From assembly GCA_963761615.1 (NCBI GenBank), contig CAVXGU010000003.1, positions 1,984,001 to 2,048,000 on the forward strand: a stretch of 64,000 nt of DNA, read 5' to 3'. Shown piece by piece: positions 36,881 to 44,633 of the stretch. The DNA is from CAVXGU01 sp963761615. GTDB taxonomy: Bacteria; Acidobacteriota; Vicinamibacteria; Vicinamibacterales; CAVVIG01. The stretch's first letter is position 1, and every line of letters begins with the position of its first letter. Position numbers and translations under genes: made by a program. Below the pieces are notes generated by a model, which was not told the DNA's origin, ran no database searches, and worked only from the letters and a program-made list of their open reading frames with translations.

Positions 36881-37518
36881 CCGAATGACGCGCGGCCCCC
36901 ACGTCACGGGCGGCACGCAGGCGACGCTTCAGCATCGACGACGAGATCCCGAGGTCCACGGCCGCCCGGACGCGGTCGCCGCCGTGGCGCTCGAGGACCG
37001 CGCGGATGTACGCCGCCTCGTGGGCCCAGAAGGGAGGCGGTGGGCGTCGGCGCACGGCCCGCTCGCCTGCACCCCCTCCGATAGATCGTCCGGTCGCTGT
37101 CGCACGGGCGGAACGGGCAGGTCGATGGCCCGGGGCCGGTGATAGAGATCCCGCACGGAACCCGTGGGCCGAGACCTCGGCCCAGAGGTCCCGATTGGTC
37201 GCGGCGATCACCCGGATGTCCACCCAGCGCGGCCGCGCCTCCCGCACCCGCACGACTCCGCGCTCCTCGCGCGGGTGCACGAAGGTGCTGTCGAGGGTGC
37301 CGCGACTAACGTCGTGAAACGCGCCCAACCGGTGCGTCGTGAAGAGCAACGATCGCGAACACCTCGGCGGCTTCGTCGCCCAGCACGCGCACGAGCAGGC
37401 GGGCGGCAGCCTGAGGCGTCGTGAAGGCCTCGCCGAGCAGGACGGGCTGGCCCGCCTGATCGTGCTTGACGGTGTAGCAGATGGTCAGTTCGCGAAGGCT
37501 CGGCGTCGTGTTGGCCAT
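36855..37518 (-). pseudogene. Chimeric remnant: RadC JAB-domain start joined to NtrC-type fragment
   Basis: From ATG 37518 the frame reads a RadC-like N-terminus (QAAARLLVRVLGDEAAEVFAIV) and, after one-base loss near 37343, FTTHRLGAFHDVSRGTLDSTFVHPRE, the RadC JAB region. The catalytic HSxxD/H-x-H part is absent. Directly after VHPRE the sequence becomes an AAA+ activator fragment (VDIRVIAATNRDLW, then DLYHR in another frame) ending with a Fis-type HTH (AAVDLGISSSMLKRRL). Multiple frame changes; non-functional. Confidence 0.68.
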
Positions 37519-37758
37519 CGGCGACACGACGCGGCGACGAACAACCCTGCGGCGGGCGTGCCAGGCATGCGCCTGGCGCGAGCACGTCCGTACGGACCTC
37601 TGCGGCCCGATCCCGTGTGGCGCCAACCGAGCCGCTGCAGAAGACCAAGGGAATGGCGAGACCGCGTGGAACGGCACGCGATGCCAGGGGTTGAGCGGAG
37701 GGGATGAGCGACGCAAGAAGAAGCGGCCGGCGCCCGTGGCGCCGACCGCCTGGCCGCG

Positions 37759-38077
37759 CTACAGCTGCGCGGTGACGTCGTCGTAGGTCTGCAGGATCAG
37801 GTCACGAACGGCTGCCTGCGCGGTCGTGTCGGCGACCGGGCGCAGCAACGCGAAGCTGCGGCGCTCGCCGTTCACCGAGGTACTGCCGCGCCGGGAACGT
37901 CACGTTGCGGCCGCTGCCGCCGCGGCGCTCCCGAATCGCGAAGCCGACGAGCTTGAGGCCCGCGAGCGGGCCGCTGGTGAAGTGCAGTTCGGCGTCGGCC
38001 AGCTTCCTGGGCTGGTTGCCCGCGTCGTTGGCGCTGATCTTCACAGTCACGGGGTCAGTGGACGTGGCGGTCATCAT
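37759..38077 (-). CDS. Hypothetical protein, possibly SpoVG-like (one frameshift)
   Basis: About 105 residues when the extra C near 37886 is removed: LADAELHFTSGPLAGLKLVG, GRNVTFPARQY, then SVNGERRSFALLRPVAD and a C-terminal helix RDLILQTYDDV. The strand-strand-helix order and F-x-x-P-x-R-x-Y element recall SpoVG. Without correction the ORF ends in an unrelated Arg-rich tail at 37802. GAGGAG ribosome site before ATG. Confidence 0.6.
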
Positions 38078-38100
38078 GGTTCTGTCTCTCCTCAGGAACC

Positions 38101-38135
38101 GTGATTGGTTCCTTCGCGCCCAAAGGAACCATCAC
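38101..38135. promoter_or_regulatory. Inverted repeat upstream of the SpoVG-like gene
   Basis: GTGAT-T-GGTTCCTT (38101-38114) and AAGGAACCATCAC (38123-38135): 13-bp arms with one bulged T. About 25-60 bp ahead of the gene starting at 38077, so a candidate operator or leader hairpin. Confidence 0.5.
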
Positions 38136-38425
38136 GCTTCCTGCAGAGAGCAGAAGCTCCAGGCGACGGCGCCCCGCCGGCCGGGCGGCCGCACCGGGCG
38201 TGACAGGTCCCGTGGCACGCCGCGTCAGCGGGAACCCGGTGCAGCGCGGCTGGCGTCCGTGGCACCGGCGACTGGCGCGCACCACTGACCGCACACCGAT
38301 CCCACGCCCGTGTCAGTACGTGCCGAGCGAACGAACTCGGTGATGCGACGTGACGGCGACACCGGCTGGCCAGTTCGGCCTGTCAAGGGTTGACGAGCGA
38401 CGAAGATGGAAGATGATCGAGCGGG

Positions 38426-38442
38426 GCTAGACTAAGTCTAGC
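38426..38442. other. 8-bp palindrome; right-hand side of the island
   Basis: GCTAGACT-A-AGTCTAGC. It lies in the 38078-38882 stretch, where no gene is supported; a short hydrophobic reading frame on the minus strand (38443-38535) lacks a usable start. This palindrome marks roughly where mobile-type genes stop and chromosomal-type genes begin; the link is inference. Confidence 0.35.
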
Positions 38443-38882
38443 GGACGTGCTGGACCAGAACCGCGAGCACTTGCACGGCGACGGCCAGGACGGTGAAACC
38501 AAAGACAGCCGTCAGGAGTCCCGCGACTACAAGCCACTTCCTTTCTCCGCAACTCTGGACCGACCTTGAAGCGACACTAGCCCCCTGGTGGAAAGCGTCA
38601 AGCTCGGCACATTGCACGCCTCGAGTGTTCAGCGGCAGAGCACCGCGACCAGGACCTTACGAACGACGACAGGTCATATGTCATCAGCTCAAGCACCACC
38701 CGCGCCGCGCGCACTCACGAGAAAACCTTGAACGCTCCCTGCACCTGTCTGGCAACGTCAGGGTGGCGGCAACCGGCTCGGCCGTCGGCGAGAGCGTCGG
38801 GCCATTGCGTTCGCGGCGTCCGGAATCAGAGATCGTCGGGGTCAGCCAACTCCCATCGGAGTAGACTGGACAACAGGGTCGT

Positions 38883-39710
38883 ATGAAGTCCTCCGTCAAA
38901 GGCCCGTTCTCTCGGGCGTTGACTGCCGCCGTGGTCGTCACCGCATGCGCAGCCGTAGTGAGCGCGCAGATCTGGCGGGGCGGTTATGGCTTTCGCCACG
39001 AGCCTCCACGCGCCCCCACGGCGGACACCTTCCAAGGCGCCTTCAACTTCTGCCGGCTCATGTTCACCAGGAATCGGCGCGAGAAGCAGGGCTGGCGCAC
39101 CGACTATCCGGGCGCCGACGTCAACTTCAGCGTGCGGCTGTCGGAGCTGACGAAAGCGCCCGTGACCATGGATGGCGAGGGCGAGCCGGACTACGCCACG
39201 ATTGCGATCACGGACGATGCCCTTTTCAAATGTCCCATCTCGATCATTGAGGACGCTGGCACGGCGGTCTTCACCGACGAGGAGGTCGCGCGCCTGCGCC
39301 TGTATCTCCTGAAAGGCGGATTCATCTTCGCCACCGACTACCACGGCGCGCTCGCGCGGGAGCAGTTGAACGAGCAGATGCGCCGCGTCCTGCCGGAGTA
39401 CCCGATCGTGGACGTGCCGATGGACCACCCGATCTGGCACATGATGTTCAACTTGGACAAGATTCCGCAGATGGCATCCTTCGAGCGCTGGAGTCGGTGC
39501 GGCTGTAACTACGAACGACGCGCCGACGGCCCACCCGACGTGCACGCCATCGAGGACACCCACGGCCGCATCCTGGTGCTCATGCTCCACAACAGCGACA
39601 TCCCGGATGGCTGGGAGCGCGAAGCGGCGGATCCGACCTACTTCGAGCGCTTCTCGCCAGACGCCTACGCCGTCGGCATCGACGTCGTCCTCTACGCGAT
39701 GACGCACTGA
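38883..39710 (+). CDS. DUF4159 domain protein, exported
   Basis: 275 residues, signal peptide (ALTAAVVVTACAAVVSAQ). DUF4159 signatures near the C-terminus: GRILVLMLHNSDIPDGWE and the ending SPDAYAVGIDVVLYAMTH, with FATDYHGAL in the middle. Common in Acidobacteriota and Bacteroidota; biochemical role unknown. First clearly chromosomal-type gene after the island. Confidence 0.85.
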   Translation: MKSSVKGPFSRALTAAVVVTACAAVVSAQIWRGGYGFRHEPPRAPTADTFQGAFNFCRLMFTRNRREKQGWRTDYPGADVNFSVRLSELTKAPVTMDGEGEPDYATIAITDDALFKCPISIIEDAGTAVFTDEEVARLRLYLLKGGFIFATDYHGALAREQLNEQMRRVLPEYPIVDVPMDHPIWHMMFNLDKIPQMASFERWSRCGCNYERRADGPPDVHAIEDTHGRILVLMLHNSDIPDGWEREAADPTYFERFSPDAYAVGIDVVLYAMTH

Positions 39711-39880
39711 CTGTGAGGAGTGAGGAGGAGGATGGTCTTCCCGCTCGCGATCTGGTGAGCCGCGCCGGCCGGACATCCTTTCCGCCGCGATCTCGTGGTG
39801 ACGGGCCGATTGGCGCCGTGGGCTTCTGCTTCCGCTCAGACGAGTTGGGACGTGCCGCCGCGGCGCGATAGACTCGATGC

Positions 39881-41020
39881 GTGGCCCGGCGCTTGTGGAT
39901 GCTCACCGCCGTCGTCCTGGCGACCGCGCTGGGCGGCCACGTGCGACTCGTTCCCGCGCGGGAACCGGCCACGCCAGGGGCGTTCTCGGTCAATATCTAC
40001 GCCCACACCGGGACGCAGTGGCTGTCTCCGGCCGCCGCGCGCGCTCGGCCTCTCGTGTACGTTCCGAATTCACGGTCGTCGACGGTGTCGGTTATCGATC
40101 CCGCCACGTATCGGGTGATTCGCACGTTCTCGACTGGCGCGCTTCCCGAGCATGTCGTGCCCGCCTACGACCTCACGACGCTCTGGGTGACGAACGACGA
40201 AGGGAACAGCCTGACGCCGATTGATCCGACGACCGGCGAGCCGGGAATACGGGTACCCGTCGATGATCCCTACAACCTCTACTTCACACCAGACGGCCAG
40301 TTCGCGCTGGTGATTGCGGAACGGCTGGACCGCATCGACTTTCGCGACCCGCGCACATGGGCGCTCGTCCAATCGCTCCCCGTCGCGTGCCGCGGCGTCG
40401 ACCACCTCGAGTTCACGACGGACGGGCGCTATGCCATCGCGACCTGTGAGTTCTCGGGGCAGTTGGTAAAGATTGATGTCGCCGCGCGGGCCGTGGTCGC
40501 GCGTCTCGTCTTGGGCACCCGTGCCTCGGGCTCGATGCCGCAGGACATTCGGTCGTCACCGGACGGCGAGGTGTTCTACGTCGCGGACATGAAGAACGGC
40601 GGGGTGTTTCTGATCGATCCCATCGCGTTCTCGCAGGTGGGCTTCATCCGGACCGGCATTGGAACGCATGGACTCTATCCCAGCCGTGATGGCACGGGAC
40701 TGTATGTGACGAACCGGGGCTGGAGTACGCCGGACGCCGGTCCCCACGGCCCGGGCTCGATCACGGTATTGGACTTCTCAACCAGACGGATCGTGGCCCA
40801 CTGGCCCGTCCCCGGCGGGGGCAGTCCGGACATGGGCGGCGTCACCGCCGATGGCCGCGAACTGTGGGTCTCGGGTCGCTACGACCGCGAGGTCTACGTG
40901 TTCGACACGACCACGGGTGCATTGACGCACCGGATTCCAGTCGGTGAGGAGCCGCACGGACTCTGCGTGTGGCCTCAGCCCGGACGATATTCCCTGGGTC
41001 ATACGGGAAACATGCGCTGA
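39881..41020 (+). CDS. YVTN/YncE-family beta-propeller, exported
   Basis: 379 residues with a signal segment. Repeats of the YVTN type: LVYVPNSRSSTVSVIDPAT, LWVTNDEGNSLTPIDP, VFYVADMKNGGVFLIDP, LWVSGRYDREVYVFDTTTG. Such propellers bind ligands or act as surface scaffolds. The C-terminus is short after the last blade. Confidence 0.85.
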   Translation: MARRLWMLTAVVLATALGGHVRLVPAREPATPGAFSVNIYAHTGTQWLSPAAARARPLVYVPNSRSSTVSVIDPATYRVIRTFSTGALPEHVVPAYDLTTLWVTNDEGNSLTPIDPTTGEPGIRVPVDDPYNLYFTPDGQFALVIAERLDRIDFRDPRTWALVQSLPVACRGVDHLEFTTDGRYAIATCEFSGQLVKIDVAARAVVARLVLGTRASGSMPQDIRSSPDGEVFYVADMKNGGVFLIDPIAFSQVGFIRTGIGTHGLYPSRDGTGLYVTNRGWSTPDAGPHGPGSITVLDFSTRRIVAHWPVPGGGSPDMGGVTADGRELWVSGRYDREVYVFDTTTGALTHRIPVGEEPHGLCVWPQPGRYSLGHTGNMR

Positions 41021-41214
41021 CGGGCGACGAATCTGACGACGGGGTCCGCCTGCAGTGGCCAGCTCATCTCACCCTCCTCCCCAAAGCCGCTATGGGCCGA
41101 CGCTGGCGAGATGCAGTAGCGCAGGAGACTTCGGTGCTACGATGCCTGCACGTGGGCAACACACCATCGCGACTCCCATGTGCGCGATCGCACACGATCT
41201 CGACGTTGTGCACG

Positions 41215-41841
41215 ATGTTCGACGCGTGCCTGCTCGAATATGCACACCGGAAGGGACGGAGCCACGCAGGGGAACACTTCTACGAGCGCACACTCGCACG
41301 ACGGCGACAGCGAGCGTTTGAAGTCCTGGGCTCAGACGCGCTTTTCGCGGAGTACAGCTACGCGGCGTTGGCGACGTGGGTCGGGCGCGAGGATCTGGTC
41401 GCGTTCGATCTGTTCCGAGAGACGCTCTCGCACGTCGTGCTCGCGGTGACCGATCTGGCGAACCTCAGCCTGCTCGATCTCGATCACGCCACCAGTGAGT
41501 ACATCCTGCCCCCGTTGGTGCACCTGTGTGACACCACCCGGTTGACGACGGCGCAGCCGTGCTCCCTCATCGCGACGGCGAAACTCCTGCATGTCCTGTT
41601 GCCCGATCTGGTCCCACCCATTGATCGGCGACACACGCTCACGTTCTTGTTCGGATCGGCGGCTGCGCCGCACGGATCCGCGCCTTCAGAACTGTTCCGG
41701 ATCGTCTTTGGCACGTTCGTGCACATCGGCAGCAAAGTGGCGCCGTCCATTCGCAACGCCGTGGACACCGATCCGACCTGCTGCCCCGGACACGCCAAGG
41801 TGATCGATAACGCCATCATCGGATTCGTGGAAAGCCAATGA
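41215..41841 (+). CDS. Hypothetical cytosolic protein
   Basis: 208 residues from ATG 41215; upstream in-frame codons to 40969 overlap the YncE gene and look unlikely. Helical, with ATAKLLHVLLPDLVPPIDRR and a C-terminal CCPGHAKVIDNAIIG. Resembles an unnamed family with a (L)LPDLVPPIDR motif. Function unknown. Confidence 0.6.
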   Translation: MFDACLLEYAHRKGRSHAGEHFYERTLARRRQRAFEVLGSDALFAEYSYAALATWVGREDLVAFDLFRETLSHVVLAVTDLANLSLLDLDHATSEYILPPLVHLCDTTRLTTAQPCSLIATAKLLHVLLPDLVPPIDRRHTLTFLFGSAAAPHGSAPSELFRIVFGTFVHIGSKVAPSIRNAVDTDPTCCPGHAKVIDNAIIGFVESQ

Positions 41842-42063
41842 CGGGAAGATGTTCGCACCGTCGAGTCACGCGCAGCCTTCGCCGTTCTAATGAAGTCGAC
41901 CAGCCCGGCGAATCAGTACTCGCCACCACCCGACATGCCCAACGCCCATGTCCGCGGGTTGCAAGGAGCCGCGCGCAATTAATCTAGAACGTCGCTCAAG
42001 ATCGACACGCCATGCGAGCGTCCGGCGTCAGTGTGGAGAACCGAGATTCAGCGTCAGCCCTGC

Positions 42064-42231
42064 TCATGGATGGTTCAGGAATCTGAAGTAGAACGCGACG
42101 AATACCAAAACGACGCCGACATTCGCCATGAGCCGTTCCCAGAACTGGTTCCTGAAGAACAGAATGTCCACAGTGACGACGACGGCTGCCATGAGCACGA
42201 TGTAGAGTACGGTGGTTGCCGGTCTTTCCAA
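42064..42231 (-). CDS. Small two-helix membrane protein
   Basis: 55 residues starting with TTG at 42231 behind GGGAGTGA. Two membrane helices (TVLYIVLMAAVVVTVDILFF and GVVLVFVAFYFRF) joined by FWERLMANV. Matches the look of short acidobacterial/proteobacterial membrane proteins of unknown role. An overlapping ORF (41996-42340) is in another frame and lacks such structure. Confidence 0.6.
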   Translation of the reverse strand: MERPATTVLYIVLMAAVVVTVDILFFRNQFWERLMANVGVVLVFVAFYFRFLNHP

Positions 42232-42311
42232 TTGTCACTCCCAATTCGTACTGTCCGGCGCGACGACCTAAGCTAAACGCTTGGCTGGCACGCGACTCTT
42301 GTCGCACCCAC

Positions 42312-42554
42312 CTAGCGATCTCCGGGATCGAACCGCCCATTGATCCACGAGAAGGTCAGCGTGCCCGCACTGATCACGGCACACGTGGCGACGGTGCGCC
42401 AGAGGGCATCTCTGCCCGTAAACTCCCAGATCGCCAACACGGCAGCCACCACCGCCACGGCGATGCAGGCGCTAGTCGTCCAGAACGAGACCGTCACGAC
42501 GAGCGAGTGGTTGAGGTAGCCGCGCCGTCTTGGTGTGCCGGATTCGATGTTCAT
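42312..42554 (-). CDS. Small membrane protein
   Basis: 80 residues: two hydrophobic helices (TTSACIAVAVVAAVLAIWEF and TVATCAVISAGTLTF) and a hydrophilic N-terminus. ATG at 42554. No family recognised. Sixteen nt before the previous gene's end, same strand as the TonB-like exported protein. Confidence 0.6.
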   Translation of the reverse strand: MNIESGTPRRRGYLNHSLVVTVSFWTTSACIAVAVVAAVLAIWEFTGRDALWRTVATCAVISAGTLTFSWINGRFDPGDR

Positions 42555-42570
42555 GGGTGTGCGCGCGCGA

Positions 42571-43671
42571 TCAGGGATTCTCGCTGCTGGTTGCCGCCTT
42601 GCCGGGACGACCGGGTACGTGCGTCGTCAGATGCTTCGCGATGAACTCGCGCACGAGATTCTGCCCGGCGCGCCCCACCATGCCGATGGCGGCGTTCGTG
42701 AAGACTAAGCCCACTCCTCGACTCGATGCTGGATAGTACAGATTGGAGAGGGCGCCAGCGGAGATACTACTGAGGAGGTACGAATAGTTGGGCATGAGGT
42801 GTCCCATGTCGCTGCGTGCAACAAAGGCATCGCCCACTGCGTGGCGTATCCGCGACCACGTGGACCCTGATCCCTGGTAGAAGTATCGTGGGTCTTGGTG
42901 GAACAGCGACGGAAACACCGCCCGGCTCAGGAGCTCGCGGGTCTGTTCATCCGCAAACGATGCGCCCCACCGTCTTCCGTACCCTTCGAGGCCGCGCCCG
43001 TATCCGGGATACGCATGGCTCGCCTGTTCAATACCCGCCCCGAGGCTGGTGCCGATGAACGACATCGGATCGATCGCGGCGCGACTCGCCAGGGAGAACT
43101 TCTGCGCGGTGTTCAGCGGAGCGGCATTCCAGACATAACTGGTATAGAAGTTGGGAATCGCGCCGAGGATCCGCTGCTTCTCTTCAGCCCGCATCTGCTG
43201 AGCGGCGATGACCTCCGTGGGACGCACATCGACGGTCGTGCTGATCGCCGCAATCGACAGGACCAGGCTGGCGACGTGAACGGCTTGCTGTGCGGTCACG
43301 GTGAATGTGGCAGATGTGTAGGGCTGAAAGCCCTGTGCCGTGATCGCGAGGGCGTACGAGCCGCCAGGAAGCCCGGTGAGTGCAAAGGTGCCGTTCGCGC
43401 CGGTGACGGTGGAGCGCACGGTCGACCCGTCACGCTCGGTCACGGTGACGTCTGCACCTGCGACGACAGCTCCGCTCGCGTCCAGGACCGTTCCGGATAC
43501 GCTGGCGGTTTCGGTGGTCTGTTCAATCGATTGTGAGGCTATGGCGACAGGGTTGGCGATCTGCGCCTGGCGTTGCCCCGCCTGAGGTTCGGTGCTCGCT
43601 TGGGCACTTGCCACAGCGCCCGTCAGCAGGAGAAGAACGCCAACGACAGACGCCGAACGCAAGATGAGCAT
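42571..43671 (-). CDS. Exported protein with carboxypeptidase-regulatory-like (CNA-B) domain
   Basis: 366 residues. Signal peptide, then a beta-sandwich domain (VSGTVLDASGAVVAGADVTV ... NGTFALTGLPGGSYALAI) like those at the N-terminus of acidobacterial TonB receptors, but followed by a non-barrel region (SHAYPGYGRGLEGYGRRW, FPSLFHQDPRYFY). No TonB plug or barrel recognised. Probably outer-membrane-associated. Confidence 0.72.
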   Translation of the reverse strand: MLILRSASVVGVLLLLTGAVASAQASTEPQAGQRQAQIANPVAIASQSIEQTTETASVSGTVLDASGAVVAGADVTVTERDGSTVRSTVTGANGTFALTGLPGGSYALAITAQGFQPYTSATFTVTAQQAVHVASLVLSIAAISTTVDVRPTEVIAAQQMRAEEKQRILGAIPNFYTSYVWNAAPLNTAQKFSLASRAAIDPMSFIGTSLGAGIEQASHAYPGYGRGLEGYGRRWGASFADEQTRELLSRAVFPSLFHQDPRYFYQGSGSTWSRIRHAVGDAFVARSDMGHLMPNYSYLLSSISAGALSNLYYPASSRGVGLVFTNAAIGMVGRAGQNLVREFIAKHLTTHVPGRPGKAATSSENP

Positions 43672-43749
43672 CTCGCGACTTCACTGTAGTGTCCGCGGGC
43701 CATTTCGTCAACGCGAAGTTAGATCCCTTGTACACGCCGTAGCCGCCAG

Positions 43750-44130
43750 TCATGTTGCGCGTGCTTCTCGCTCTGACGCTGGTCTGGGGAACCTCGTTTT
43801 CGAGAGAAGAAACGCCTCAAAGTGTTGGGCGTCGACGGTGCCCGCGCGAGACGTCTTCCCCAGCGACCGTGAGCGCAGCGGCGTACCCTCGAACCGTACC
43901 TGGATGAGCAATGGCGGCGTGAGATCGTAGCGAAGGATCTGCCGCTCGCCGATTCGATACAATTCCTCCGGTTCGACGTAGACGGTATCGGCAAGGTCAT
44001 TGCCGCACGGCCGCGAAATCGAGAATCTCCGGCAGTTCGATTGGCGTGAAGTCCGGGAGCGCCGAGCGGACATCTTCCGCGATCCGGCCCACCGGATTCT
44101 CAGGGAGGTCCGTCAGGCGCGGGCGCGCCA
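43750..44130 (-). other. Uncertain reading frame upstream of the sigma factor
   Basis: The minus strand reads RIAEDVRSALPDFTPIELPE and, after a one-base shift at about 43997, DTVYVEPEELYRIGERQ and ILRYDLTPPLLIQVRFEG. The string looks protein-like, but no family, start codon or ribosome site is evident, and codon bias does not favour it clearly over the opposite strand. May be the tail of a decayed gene. Confidence 0.25.
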
Positions 44131-44154
44131 GGAGCTCGATTACCTTGCCTGGAT

Positions 44155-44616
44155 GGCCATCCTGTTCGAGGCCCATCATGAGCTGTACGGCTTGGCCCGT
44201 CGCTTGGCACCCATAGCGGATGATGCGCTGGACCTCGTCCAGGACACCTTCTTGCGAGCCGCCCACTCGCTGCCTTCGGTTCCGCTTGGACCCGGTCCCG
44301 AGGAGGTTTGGCTGGTTCGGGTGCTCGTCACCTCCGTTACGACTAGTGGCGTCGCGGAACCATACGCAGCTGACATCGTTGGGACACGAGGCGCCCTCCG
44401 TCGCCAGAGACGAGGGGCGGTCTTTGTGGCCCGCGCGACGCTGTGGCGGGCGCTCGACCGACTCACGCCACGCCGTCGGAGGTGCCGGTGTTGTACGAGC
44501 ATGATGGCCTGACCGCGCCAGCCATCGCCGCTCTCCTCGGGTCCAGCACCGGCACCGTCCGCCGGCGCCTGTCGAGGGGATGTCACGAGTTGGCAAGCAT
44601 CCTGAATGTGAGCTGA
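44155..44616 (+). CDS. ECF-type RNA polymerase sigma factor (one frameshift)
   Basis: Region 2: ELYGLARRLAPIADDALDLV then QDTFLRAAHS. After RRR near 44479 one base is missing; the next frame reads VPVLYEHDGLTAPAIAALLG then TVRRRLSRGCHELASIL, the region 4 helix-turn-helix, ending at 44616. The start is uncertain: ATG 44155 gives about 153 residues, and an upstream ATG at 44000 is possible. Convergent with the ADOP permease. Confidence 0.7.
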
Positions 44617-44633
44617 CCGTCGGCCGAACACCG

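Noticed and set aside
38443..38535. Small hydrophobic peptide on the minus strand (ERKWLVVAGLLTAVFGF region)
   Set aside because: No usable start codon or ribosome site in frame; kept only as a remark in the gap description.
38493..38864. 123-codon plus ORF before the DUF4159 gene
   Set aside because: Low-complexity composition without start signals or homology; no protein-like pattern.
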